From Leucocoprinus leucothites (lineage: Eukaryota; Basidiomycota; Agaricomycetes; Agaricales; Agaricaceae): 64,000 bases of DNA. Under the pieces are notes generated by a model. It was not told the DNA's origin and searched no databases. It saw only the letters and a program-made list of their open reading frames with translations. Below, piece after piece: positions 12,456 to 22,354 of this stretch (the stretch's first letter is position 1; each line of letters opens with the position of its first letter). Both the position numbers and the translations under genes were made by a program. The DNA lies in the NCBI GenBank assembly GCA_013368445.1, contig JAACJO010000045.1:1-64000 (forward strand). The letters are read 5' to 3'.

Positions 12456-13602
12456 CTAATACTCGTCGCAATCCAAAATACTCTGAAGTTTCCTCAGCTT
12501 GTCCACCAATTTCCTGTACCTCTCTTCCCTTTTCGCAGCTCGATAGACAACAACCGCAGTGGAGTTTCCGACCTTCGGCATCCAATCTGACGGCAACACC
12601 AAACCGCGTATTCGTTCCGTTGCCTCCACCATTATCGGGCTAGTAGCACCGGTTTTATTATGCATCAGACCATTCAGACTGTCCCCACTTGTAGAGGTAC
12701 ACAAGCCGCCTGTCCTCTTTCGAGATCGAAACTTTCGACTAATTGATCGTAATCTGGATTTTATGGGCGATCGCGTGGGGCTGCGAGGCAGAGAGCCGGG
12801 TGGTTGAGAGGAGATCGTGAATCGGACCAACGAACGAAGGCGTTCAGTGAACGAAAGGATTGATTGTATGTGTGGAGTGGTGCTGTGTTGGCTTGAGGGA
12901 AGGATGATGACGGTGTAATCCTCAGCATTGGAGCATGTCGCGTCAGGTTTGGTTGTCTTCGTCGTAATCCGAGGAGAGATAGTCAAGGGGTTCCGGGTGG
13001 GAATGGGGTTTATCTGGTGAGCTAATTCGACGTCGCTCTGCTGGTGAAGGCTCGCGTGGCCGGGGTGCTTGATGATGACGGTTGATGTACTTGAGGGAAG
13101 CGCTGGTACTGGTTTCTTGTTCTCTTCGTTGTCCCTTTTTTGCGTCTCGAGTTTAGCCCCGTTCGAACTTAGGGATGATATGTTGTCGGACCAGTAGTAT
13201 TCTCTACTTCCCGTGCTCTGTACACCGTGTAGCGCCATAAGCAAAGAGAATGCATAGTCGACGAATCCACCCTTGACATAGTCGAAGATTGTTTGAACAC
13301 CCAAGGAGAATCCTAACGTAGTATCGTATACCAACATGCTACAGAACAATCCGAACCAGTAGAGCGCATGCAGGGGAAGAGACAAAACTGTTAGGAGTGT
13401 TTCATAGGTAGTGAGGAGGGCTTGTGCGAGGAGAACTGCAAAGATGCAGGCGAGACAGTCAGAGGAGGGAACTGTAAGGAACGTAGGGAAGAGAGCGAAG
13501 AGCATTTGGAGGGAGGTAGATACCGGTGTCCCTATGGAAGAGAGACAGAATCAATATGCCGTTCATGTTTGTCTAAGTAGACTTACAAGATTTTGAAACC
13601 AT
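12456..13602 (-). CDS. Predicted membrane protein with hydrophobic N-terminus, function unknown
   Basis: Predicted two exons: a 16-base first exon (13587-13602, ATG at 13602) with GTAAGT donor, a 55-base intron ending CATAG, and exon 2 (12456-13531); 363 residues. The first exon is supported because only this ATG keeps the frame into the second exon (MVSKSW, then TPVSTS). Residues about 15-110 are strongly hydrophobic with two or three likely membrane segments (FALFPTFLTV, CIFAVLLAQALL, ALYWFGLFCSMLVY). The remainder is polar, with a basic stretch (SRKFRSRKRTGG) and SFTERLRSLVRF. I do not recognise a family. A decayed partial copy lies at about 7460-7722. A pogo-type transposon begins only 103 bases upstream of the start codon, so the native promoter may have been pushed beyond 22163. 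Confidence 0.6.
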
Positions 13603-13704
13603 CCAGACATAACAGGACCGGTGATGGCCGAAATTATATGGCGGAGATCTGTGAACAAATCACCCCGGACCTCTCGTCATTTCACTGCACAGTGCGCATG
13701 TGTA

Positions 13705-13746
13705 CTATGGTCCCCCCCCCCTTTCGTGCACCACCACCCCTTCGTG
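13705..13746 (+). repeat. Terminal inverted repeat of the pogo-type element, left end
   Basis: Begins CTATGGT, then a run of ten C, then TTTCGTGCACCACC and CCCTTCGTG. It matches the reverse complement of 22121-22161 except within the C run, where the right end reads CCCCTCCCC. TA precedes it. Confidence 0.9.
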
Positions 13747-16387
13747 GGTCACACGTCTGTCACATCAGGCCGATGCAAGCCGGGTGATGATTGAATGGAC
13801 TCGAGTCACAGGACATTACGACAACGTAGACTACATATTGAAATGAGAGGGCTCTATAGCTGACGAGCCTTGCCTCTACCTCTGCTCGATATAATAATGA
13901 CCTGTAGCCTGAGAAAAATACTCCTGGGGGGTGGCTCCGTAAACTGACCCAAATGCAAAGGCACGAGGGTCACTTGCTGAGCCTGATGGGACACTCGACC
14001 ATTGAGTGCCCGAGGAAGATGAGTATACATTAGCTATTGGATAATTCGGTCTATGAACCGACGTCAGAAGCTGATAGTGCGGGGGTATGGTGATATCAGC
14101 GGCATGGATCCCCTGAGGTGGCATCATCTGAAGATCCTGTGCATGAGGCAATGCAGAGGAGGATGGTTCAGCATTCTCTGGGACTTGGAGAATGGATGAC
14201 CCTGGTAAAGAGTCATTATCTTTAGTACGTGACTCACGGCTACGTCGAAAAAGGCCTTGAAAGCGAGGGTTTTTCTTCAGCTCTGTTTCATTCTCCTTCA
14301 GATGAGCTCGAATTCGGTCTATGAGGGCTGTGTTTGTGGCAACGTCGTTGAGATGCAGAGCTCGGGCGAGCACACGGAGATCAAACTTGGTCTTGTAGGA
14401 TGTGAGTGAAGTGAATACACGACTTGCTGATTCCTCAGTAATGCGCTGTTCAATAAGCACATTGTGGGCTTCCTTTTCAGTTAGGCGTATTACTTCCTGT
14501 CGTTCCTTCTCTGCACGCATGGCATCCTCGGCATAAAACGCAGCCTTGAGTGAAGGCAGTGTGATGAAACGAGCCTTGATCTTAGTTGACCCCCGTTCTT
14601 TCTTCTTCTTTGTGTTCTGCAGTCGGATCTGAGAGAGCTCAAGCTGCCGTTTGATGATTGTACAGTGAGAGTTTGCAGCATGAATCTGAGCTTCTTGACT
14701 GTGAACTGCCTCTGCCAGCATTGACACCGTTCCCTGTAATTTGCGAATATCAGAGAGAAGTTCTTCGTGCGACTTTGCTTCATCTGCTGGCATAGGAACA
14801 TTTGCAAATTTCCCAACTGTCTCACCAAGCTTCTCAAGCTCTGGCCTGGTCGAAATTGAGTGACTTCGGGTCAAATAGCCAATAGGGGCGCCATCCCTGT
14901 GCATGTCTCCCCCAACAGTATCCTCCATATCTGGATAATTTACCTCCTCTCCCAGCCTTGGAGCTTGCGATGTGCCTTCCTCATTCAGCTCAGGTGGCAC
15001 GAAATCATCATCCAAATCATCATTGTCTGAATCATCAACCAGACTCTCAATGGTAACTGAAGCCTCGGGTGGCTCTCCATCAGCTATATCTCCAGCCTCA
15101 GGCTCGGTTTCCAAATTGTCAATTGATTCGGCATCACTTGGAATAAAGGGATCAGATGAAGGAATGTCATTGGGGAATGAGTCCGGGACATGAGCCTTTG
15201 TAGATGAGCTTTTTGCGGGTGCAAAGTCAATGTCTTTGAAAGCATGTCGGTTGACTGGCCAGAGTCCAGTCTTCTCGAAGCCAGACTTGATGACATTGGG
15301 AGTGATGGCATCGGGTCTGATCTTCATGTATTCTTGGATTACATTGTAGCAATTCATCACAACCCCAGCCTGAAGACGGTGGTTGCAATGGGCACCCCAA
15401 GCATGTTCAACATGATTAAAAACTGCAACATCAAGCGGTTGAAGTTTGTGGGTGCATTTGGAGGGGAAACAATATATAATGATATCGCATTCTTCAACAG
15501 CATAAGCCGATCGCCGCAATTCTGCAGTCTCATGCGAGTCATGGCCGTCATAGATAAGGAGAATGGGGGCATCATGTGAAACACGGTTTTTGAGTGCGTA
15601 AGGAATAAAGACATCTTCTATCCACCGATTCCCTAACTCATTATCTGTCCACCCATTCGGAGAAGTGGCGATACTAGCTTTCAATATGAGCTTAAGAGTT
15701 CGAAGAAACTAGACCAAAGAGAGCATACCTTGATATTGCGCCATCAGGGATCTTTCGTAGATCAGGCATTTTACCCTCAGCCAAGATGAAGGACGGCGGA
15801 AGAGCTGTCCCTGCAGCTGATACACATTCAATAATTGTGACGAGCTCCAGGTTGTCACTACCAATCCGGTATCAGTCCGTTTGGTTGCGTAGGTAGAAAT
15901 AGACCTTCTGCTGCTTTTTTCGACCACCGCCCATTTGAATACCTTTCTCGTCCATGTTATAAATATGTTTGGGAGGAATCCCGCCATAGTGAGAATGAAT
16001 CTCCATGTATTTTGCAGCGAAATCGTCGTAGGTTGGTTTATTGAAGTTGCTTGCACGCTTGGGATCGAGTTTTTGCAGTTTTGCAGTAACGAGCTCCAGA
16101 TGACGTTTACGAAATCGCTCAAGCCAATTCTTCCCTATCTTCTTGTTCGGCACGAGCTGGGCTGCATAAGCAATAATCTGTGCACGATCCACTGGATTCC
16201 CCGCAGCAGCTTGATGAATAACCCACTCAACCAAGGTAGCCTCCTGAGCTGGAGACAGTTTCTGCTGTTTTGAAGCTGCTTCATGCCAAGCTGCATGACG
16301 GCCTGTATGACGATCACGAAGTGTTTGCTCACTGACCTAGTAAAATGTGTCATATTGAAGTTTGAAAGCCGTTGTACATCATTTCTT

Positions 16388-16758
16388 TGTTGGGATCGCA
16401 AACCCCTGCCGAGCCTCGTCTGCATAACCTCTGCATTATATCGGTATATTATATAAATGGTATCTAAGTTTCGTCTCACCGTACTAACCGTATATTTTTC
16501 CTTGCATTTATTTGTTGTTATATCAATGTACCCGAGCATGTTGTCTACGAGACAAGCTCTGTATTCAATATTGTCCTATAAGTAGTGTACCAACATGTCC
16601 TGACACTTCAGTTCTTGCGTCGAGATACTGAAGTGAGTTTGTTATCTAGTCTTTCTTACTTTTCTTACTTATGCTAATCATATTCGTAGTATATATTTAT
16701 CTTTCAGGTATTGACTACAGTTCTCGCGTCGAGATACTGAATATATATTTATCTTTCA
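16388..16758 (+). repeat. copia 5' LTR
   Basis: Starts TGTTGGG and ends CTTTCA. Holds a TATA-like stretch (TTATATAAAT at about 16449) and two copies of a repeat with the core CGTCGAGATACTGA near its 3' half, which may act as promoter elements. Four differences from the 3' LTR. Confidence 0.95.
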
Positions 16759-16772
16759 GGTTATGGGCCCCG
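16759..16772 (+). promoter_or_regulatory. Probable primer-binding site (initiator-Met half-tRNA type)
   Basis: GGTTATGGGCCCCG directly after the 5' LTR. It resembles the Drosophila copia and yeast Ty5 sites, which pair with the anticodon arm of initiator methionine tRNA rather than with the tRNA 3' end. Inferred from sequence resemblance. Confidence 0.65.
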
Positions 16773-16819
16773 CCCCATTGCATTGCTAAAGAAAGAAATT
16801 ATCTATATTGAAGTTTACG

Positions 16820-19800
16820 ATGACTACCAATATGCTGTCCTCAGCAGTTCCGAAGTTGGATGTGTCTGGTAGTAACTGGGCGATATTCGCAATACGTTTC
16901 CAGACAGAGGTCCAAGGAAAGGATCTGTGGGGCCACTTCGATGGTAGTGAACCTCGCCCTGTAATCAGAGCTTCACCTTCTGCTAGTCAGACTACCAGAT
17001 CCCAGTCCGGCGCCACTCCTTCTGCTCCTACTACACAACCCACTGCTACTGCCTCTGATGCTACTCCTGCAAACCCTGCCGCTTCGAGCACTGCCTCCAC
17101 TCCTGCTACTGTTCCTGCCACACCCTTGCAGACTGCCGTCCCTACGAGCACTCAGCCTACCCCTGCTGTCACGACAACAGCATCTGCCATCCCTACTCAG
17201 CCTACACAGCCTGCCGTCACAGTCGAGATGGTCGAGAGTTGGGTCAAGAACGAAAAATTTGCTCGTGCCTTGCTCGCCCAACGACTCCCTGACTCTACTT
17301 TTTTGGTTGTATCTGGACAGCCAACTGTCAAAGAAATGTGGGCAGCCATAGTGCAGGAATACACTTACAAGAGTGCCTTCTCACAGGCACGTCTTCATCG
17401 TGACTTCATGTCCATGCGATGCCCTGATAAGGGTGATATTCGTATGTTCCTGAGTGAGCTTCGCTGCCGTAAAGCCGAACTTGAAGCTGTCGGTGTCATC
17501 ATTAATGATGATGATTACAGGAATGCAATAATACAATCCTTACCTCGGTGGCTTGCTTCATATGCTTCGAACCAGCTATCTGCTGCCCGACTCCATAGCT
17601 CCCTCCAACACACCATAGATCCCGACATCTTGATCATCTTAATTAGTGATGAATGGGATAGAACACGCCCCGATCGATCCAGGGGTGGTGCCGCTAAAGC
17701 CGAAAGTGACGATGCTTTGATGGTTGTGGGAAACAAGGGAGGGGGCAGTGGTGGAAACAATGGTGGCGGTGGAAAGTTCAAGGGAAAGGCGAAAAAGAAG
17801 GGGCCATGTTGGATTTGTGGTGGTGATCACTGGAAGAGAGAATGCCCTAAGAGAGGCACTAGTGAGAAGAAGAAGGGGGAGAAGGGAGGTAACGCACCTA
17901 GAAAGGGTGCCAGTGCCAATATTGTCACCGAAGACGATGACGACGACTGCTCCTTCATGGTAGAGGAGCTATCGGACTACGAGAGTGACTCGAGTTGGTC
18001 CGAACTCGAGGCTGATCACTTGAATAGTGTGTCGGAAAGTGATGAAGGGATCACAAGTGAAATTGATTTCGGATCGGATTTTGAAGAAGTCAATATCGCT
18101 GCAAATGAAGAGGTCGTCAGTGTCAGCGAATCCACTCAAACACGAGTCGAGGTGTTCGACTCAGGTGCAACAACTCACATTACTCCCTACCGCGATCATT
18201 TTTCCACCTTCAAATCCATTCCCCCTCGACCCTTGCGTGCTGCGAACAAGAAAGCTTTTGACGCTGTTGGAAAGGGTGAAGTCACTTTAGACTTACCAAA
18301 TGGTGCCGCTTCATCCCAACTCCACCTGAGTGAAGTGTTGTATTCCCCCGAGGCTGGTTACACACTTGTATCCATCGGTCGGCTCGATGATGCTGGATTC
18401 TCCACCACATTTGCAAACGGAAAGTGTGTCATCCGCGATGCAGGCGGCGCCCGAGTAGCTGAGATCCCAAGGAATGGGAAAGGCCTGTATAAACTAGTCA
18501 GAGAGGGTGCAGAGGAAGTGAATGTGGCGAGTGAACCACTCACCCTAGATATGCTCCATCGCCGCTTGGGCCACATCACTCCTGGAGCTGCTCGGAAACT
18601 TGTCCGTGACAGTCTAGTCACTGGCTTGAAGCTTGACGATGGAAGTGATACCGATTTCTTCTGCGAGTCTTGTGCCTATGCAAAGGCGACTCGGCTACCA
18701 ATTTCCAAGTTTCGTGAGGGTGAGCAGGCGGAAAAGTTTGGTGATGAAATCCATTCGGACGTCTGGGGACCTGCACGCACTGAAACAAAGAAGGGTAAAC
18801 GCTATTATGTGACATTTATCGATGATTTTTCGAGGTGGACTCACGTTGATTTCCTCTCGAATAAATCTGACGTCTTCGAGTCATACCGCAACTTCGATGC
18901 ATGGTGTGAAACTCAGTTCGGTGTGCGTATCAAAGCCCTGCACTCGGACCGTGGTGGTGAATACACTACGAACGAATTTCAGTCATACCTCAAATCCCGC
19001 GGCACGAAAACAAAGCTTACCGTGCACGATACACCCCAGCACAATGGCGTTGCCGAACGCCGAAATCGAACCATCATCGAACGCACTCGTGCCTTGTTAC
19101 ACGCCAGCCATTTGCTGAAGTCGTTGTGGGCAGAGGCGGTTGCCCATGTCGTGTGGTTAATGAACCGAACGGGCACGAAAGCGATAGAAGGACGAACGCC
19201 TTTTGAGGCATTGTACGGTTGGAAGCCAGACTTGCGGATGATACATGAGTGGGGAGAGGAGGTGTGGGTACACCAAGCCGGTGGTGACAAGCTCGGTGGA
19301 TGGGCAAAGAAGGGACGATGGGTGGGATATGACACAGAGAGCAACGGCTCTCGTGTGTATTTCCTAGACACGGGCACTGTCAAAATTGAAAGAAACTTTC
19401 GTTTCATTAATACAGGTCGTTCCGGGCTTGAGGGGGAGCACTCACCTGGGAACAAGCCTCGAAACGACGGCCCATGGAACAGCAACCCTTCGGCGGGAAA
19501 TCCTGACACAACACCTATCCCTCCAACTCCTTCCCCTGATGAGAAACCTGTTGAAGCCGAACATGAGCCGCGCAAATCAAGTGCAGAGGATGACACAAAC
19601 CCCGGAGAAACATTCCCCAATGATGTCCCTCGAGCTGGACGAGCTCAACGTATTCGAAATCCAAGCGCAAAGGCTCAGGCAATTCTTGAGGGGACGGCAG
19701 TGACATTAGCCGAAGAAATCGATTGGGCTGATGTGCACGTTCTTGCGGCAGATATTGAGGAGACAGAGGGGCTGGAGCCAGGAAGCCTGAGTGAGGCAAA

Positions 19801-21340
19801 GACAAGGGGCGACTGGGAGTTATGGAAGAAGGCGATGGAAGAAGAACTCACCATGCTGGGTGATGCCGGCACGTGGGAACTTGTTGACCCGCCGATCGGA
19901 GTCAACATCGTTGGATCAAAGTGGGTGTTTAAAGCAAAGAAAGATGCCGCTGGCAACGTTGTCCGCTACAAAGCAAGACTCGTTGCGCAAGGATTCTCAC
20001 AGGTCCCAGGTGTCGACTATTTTGACACGTTTGCACCTGTTGCGCGCCTCTCATCAATCCGTTCCGTACTTGCCATTGCTGCCGCCCGTGATCTGGAGAT
20101 CCATCAGATCGACATCAAAGGGGCCTACCTTAACGGGAAATTAAATGATGATGAGAACATTTACATGCGGCAACCACCCGGCTTTGTCTCTTCCTCTCAT
20201 CCTCATCATGTATGCCGCCTCAAGAAGACCCTCTACGGCCTCAAGCAATCCGGGAGACGATGGTATCAACGTCTCTGCAAAATATTAGTCGATAATCTGG
20301 GATTTTCGCGCTGTGAAGTCGACCAGAGCGTTTTCTTCAAGACCATCGCCCCCGACCTCGTCATTATCCTTGTTCACGTCGACGACTGCACAATCGCTGC
20401 CTCAACTATCGCGTTAATTGATTGGGTGAAGAATGGAGTGAAGCAATTCGTGGAGATTACGGACCTGGGGGAGATACATTGGTTGTTGGGCATTGAATTG
20501 AAACGGGATAGAGAACACGGTAAAATCTCGCTTTCCCAACGTTCCTATATTGATGCTTCAATTCGCCGTTACAGTTTTGAGGACGCGAAGCCTGTCAGCA
20601 CACCCATGGACCCATCAACTCGACTAGCATCCACGCAATCGCCTCAAACGACCGCCGAAATCGCTCAAATGTCCAAACAACCCTACCAAGAGGCCGTCGG
20701 CACGCTTATGTATGCTGCACTTGGAACGCAACCGGATATCGCATACGCAGTGCAGGTGCTCTCGAAGTTTTCGAGAAATCCCGGGGAAGCACATTGGGAG
20801 GCAGTGAAACGAGTCTTCAGGTACCTGAAGGGGACTCAGGAGTATTGGTTGACATACGGAGGCATTGGAGAAAGCCTCGAGGGATTTACGGACGCAGACG
20901 GCAACATGGCAGAGGATCGCCGTGCTACATCAGGGTATGCTTTCATCATTAACGGCGGAGCGGTTTCTTGGAGCGCGAAGCGACAAGAAATTGTTACTCT
21001 ATCTACTACAGAATCCGAATACGTTGCCGCAACACACGCCGCTAAGGAAGCCTTGTGGCTTCGTTCGCTTATATCTCAAGTCTTCAATATCATGCTCCCC
21101 TCGACTACCATCTTTTCCGACAACCAATCTGCCATCGCACTTGCCAAGGACCACCAGTATCACGCTCACACCAAACACATCGATATACGCTATCATTTTA
21201 TTCGCTGGATCGTCGAAGAGGACAAGATTCGGCTTGTCTATTGCCCAACCGAAGACATGGTCGCAGACGTCTTCACGAAGGCACTCGCGTCGCCGAAAGT
21301 CAAGCATTTTGCTTGTGAACTCGGCCTCGTCAAGGTTTGA
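16820..21340 (+). CDS. copia Gag-Pol polyprotein
   Basis: One open frame of 1506 residues from the ATG at 16820 (the frame is open slightly upstream without ATG). Order: Gag with an Ala/Thr/Pro-rich insert; a zinc knuckle CWICGGDHWKREC, which is C-x2-C-x3-H-x4-C, one residue shorter than usual; aspartic protease with FDSGATTHI; GAG-pre-integrase with HRRLGH and CESCAYAK; integrase core with IHSDVWGP, LHSDRGGEY and NGVAERRNR; reverse transcriptase with YKARLVAQGF, IHQIDIKGAYLNG and HVDD at residues 1186-1189 where YVDD is usual; RNase H with FTDADG, TTESEY and ending KTKHIDIRYHF-like (HTKHIDIRYHF). Gag and Pol are one polyprotein, as in most copia elements. No stop or frameshift. Confidence 0.95.
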   Translation: MTTNMLSSAVPKLDVSGSNWAIFAIRFQTEVQGKDLWGHFDGSEPRPVIRASPSASQTTRSQSGATPSAPTTQPTATASDATPANPAASSTASTPATVPATPLQTAVPTSTQPTPAVTTTASAIPTQPTQPAVTVEMVESWVKNEKFARALLAQRLPDSTFLVVSGQPTVKEMWAAIVQEYTYKSAFSQARLHRDFMSMRCPDKGDIRMFLSELRCRKAELEAVGVIINDDDYRNAIIQSLPRWLASYASNQLSAARLHSSLQHTIDPDILIILISDEWDRTRPDRSRGGAAKAESDDALMVVGNKGGGSGGNNGGGGKFKGKAKKKGPCWICGGDHWKRECPKRGTSEKKKGEKGGNAPRKGASANIVTEDDDDDCSFMVEELSDYESDSSWSELEADHLNSVSESDEGITSEIDFGSDFEEVNIAANEEVVSVSESTQTRVEVFDSGATTHITPYRDHFSTFKSIPPRPLRAANKKAFDAVGKGEVTLDLPNGAASSQLHLSEVLYSPEAGYTLVSIGRLDDAGFSTTFANGKCVIRDAGGARVAEIPRNGKGLYKLVREGAEEVNVASEPLTLDMLHRRLGHITPGAARKLVRDSLVTGLKLDDGSDTDFFCESCAYAKATRLPISKFREGEQAEKFGDEIHSDVWGPARTETKKGKRYYVTFIDDFSRWTHVDFLSNKSDVFESYRNFDAWCETQFGVRIKALHSDRGGEYTTNEFQSYLKSRGTKTKLTVHDTPQHNGVAERRNRTIIERTRALLHASHLLKSLWAEAVAHVVWLMNRTGTKAIEGRTPFEALYGWKPDLRMIHEWGEEVWVHQAGGDKLGGWAKKGRWVGYDTESNGSRVYFLDTGTVKIERNFRFINTGRSGLEGEHSPGNKPRNDGPWNSNPSAGNPDTTPIPPTPSPDEKPVEAEHEPRKSSAEDDTNPGETFPNDVPRAGRAQRIRNPSAKAQAILEGTAVTLAEEIDWADVHVLAADIEETEGLEPGSLSEAKTRGDWELWKKAMEEELTMLGDAGTWELVDPPIGVNIVGSKWVFKAKKDAAGNVVRYKARLVAQGFSQVPGVDYFDTFAPVARLSSIRSVLAIAAARDLEIHQIDIKGAYLNGKLNDDENIYMRQPPGFVSSSHPHHVCRLKKTLYGLKQSGRRWYQRLCKILVDNLGFSRCEVDQSVFFKTIAPDLVIILVHVDDCTIAASTIALIDWVKNGVKQFVEITDLGEIHWLLGIELKRDREHGKISLSQRSYIDASIRRYSFEDAKPVSTPMDPSTRLASTQSPQTTAEIAQMSKQPYQEAVGTLMYAALGTQPDIAYAVQVLSKFSRNPGEAHWEAVKRVFRYLKGTQEYWLTYGGIGESLEGFTDADGNMAEDRRATSGYAFIINGGAVSWSAKRQEIVTLSTTESEYVAATHAAKEALWLRSLISQVFNIMLPSTTIFSDNQSAIALAKDHQYHAHTKHIDIRYHFIRWIVEEDKIRLVYCPTEDMVADVFTKALASPKVKHFACELGLVKV

Positions 21341-21347
21341 GGGGGAG
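21338..21347 (+). promoter_or_regulatory. copia polypurine tract
   Basis: TGAGGGGGAG immediately before the TG of the 3' LTR; it overlaps the Gag-Pol stop codon. Expected role: primer for plus-strand DNA. Confidence 0.8.
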
Positions 21348-21718
21348 TGTCGGGATCGCAAACCCCTGCCGAGCCTCGTCTGCATAACCTCTGCATTATA
21401 TCGGTATATTATATAAATGGTATCTAAGTTTCGTCTCGCCGTACTGACCGTATATTTTTCCTTGCATTTATTTGTTGTTATATCAATGTACCCGAGCATG
21501 TTGTCTACGAGACAAGCTCTGTATTCAATATTGTCCTATAAGTAGTGTACCAACATGTCCTGACACTTCAGTTCTCGCGTCGAGATACTGAAGTGAGTTT
21601 GTTATCTAGTCTTTCTTACTTTTCTTACTTATGCTAATCATATTCGTAGTATATATTTATCTTTCAGGTATTGACTACAGTTCTCGCGTCGAGATACTGA
21701 ATATATATTTATCTTTCA
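21348..21718 (+). repeat. copia 3' LTR
   Basis: 371 bases, TGTCGGG...CTTTCA, four substitutions relative to 16388-16758, all transitions. Followed by the target duplicate TTCTT. Confidence 0.95.
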
Positions 21719-22120
21719 TTCTTACCTTGAACTCTTTTGATGCTGCGCCAGCAGTATGAGTTCCCGCGTTCACAGCATCAATAGCTTCCTTCATGCGTTC
21801 TTCATATACATGCTTTTCCACATAAGCACATCGATCACGGCGGTTTTGAGGTTTCCGAGCCATAAAGAATGTGAGTGAAGGGAGTAGTCTTGTGTCATCA
21901 TTGTGGATATGTGGACAAAACAGGCAAATGATGCAATCACTTCAATTACACTCCGACACGGCATCGCCTGGCAAGCGTGACAATGACCACAAGACATATC
22001 TTCTGACATACTCGAGCTATACATCCCAAAAAACTGTCTAAAACTGCGAAATAATGTGCTTTACTCCTGTGCAAAAAACTGTGTGAGGAGAGTAAAAAGG
22101 GGACTGGGAATTCGAAGGTG

Positions 22121-22161
22121 CACGAAGGGGTGGTGGTGCACGAAAGGGGAGGGGACCATAG
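22121..22161 (-). repeat. Terminal inverted repeat of the pogo-type element, right end
   Basis: On the minus strand it begins CTATGGTCCCC and matches 13705-13746. TA at 22162-22163 is the target duplication. Confidence 0.9.
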
Positions 22162-22163
22162 TA

Positions 22164-22354
22164 TGGTAGGCGAGAACTCCACGCTTCGTTTTCACGCGCG
22201 AGTGATGGGGGTTGACAAGCGCCAGCTTACTCAAGGCATGATCAAAATGAGTGCACAACCAAATTATCTAATTACCAAGTTGTGATGAGTATATCTAAGT
22301 AAACTAAGTACCATGCATTCATTATAAACGCGAAATCAAGCTGGGCCTAGAGTG
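22164..22354. other. Host sequence right of the pogo-type element
   Basis: Before the transposon arrived this would have continued directly from position 13702, so it may contain the original promoter of the gene ending at 12456. No gene is seen. Confidence 0.35.

Larger units (their letters stand above)
16388..21718 (+). mobile_element. Ty1/copia LTR retrotransposon, apparently complete
   Basis: Two 371-base LTRs differing at only four positions (all transitions), a primer-binding site, one uninterrupted Gag-Pol frame and a polypurine tract. The 5-base target duplication TTCTT occurs at 16383-16387 and 21719-21723. It sits in intron 1 of the pogo-type transposase, in the opposite orientation. 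The near-identity of the LTRs and the open frame indicate a young, possibly competent copy. Confidence 0.95.
13876..21863 (-). pseudogene. pogo/Tigger-type DDE_1 transposase, one nonsense codon, split by copia insertion
   Basis: Three predicted exons: 21726-21863, 15729-16336 and 13876-15673, together 848 codons including stop. Exon 1 (from MARKPQ) carries the psq-type helix-turn-helix region (EERMKEAIDAVNAG). Exon 2 begins VSEQTLRDRHTG, continues through a Tc5/CENP-B-like DNA-binding region (NWLERFRKRH), and holds the first catalytic aspartate in IYNMDEKGIQ. Exon 3 has the second in LLIYDGHDSH and the third in HKLQPLDVAVF, then a charged, coiled-coil-like tail rich in E, K and R. Intron 1 contains a whole copia element; intron 2 is about 55 bases (GTATGC...CTAG). 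One TGA at 15872-15874 lies where relatives have arginine, so CGA to TGA is likely. Otherwise the frame is open, so the copy was active fairly recently. Confidence 0.85.
13705..22161 (-). mobile_element. pogo/Fot1-type DNA transposon with nested copia element
   Basis: A class II element of the Tc1-mariner superfamily, pogo branch. Terminal inverted repeats of about 42 bases begin CTATGGTCCCC at both ends and are flanked by TA on each side (13703-13704 and 22162-22163), the standard target duplication. It encodes a transposase read on the minus strand. Its length is 8457 bases, of which 5331 plus a 5-base duplication are a copia retrotransposon inserted in intron 1; without it the element would be about 3.1 kb. 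Confidence 0.9.

Noticed and set aside
13711..13721. C run as an assembly artefact
   Set aside because: It lies within the transposon's terminal repeat, whose other end has a similar C-rich stretch.
18979..19620. 213-codon frame on the minus strand
   Set aside because: Antisense shadow of the copia Gag-Pol.
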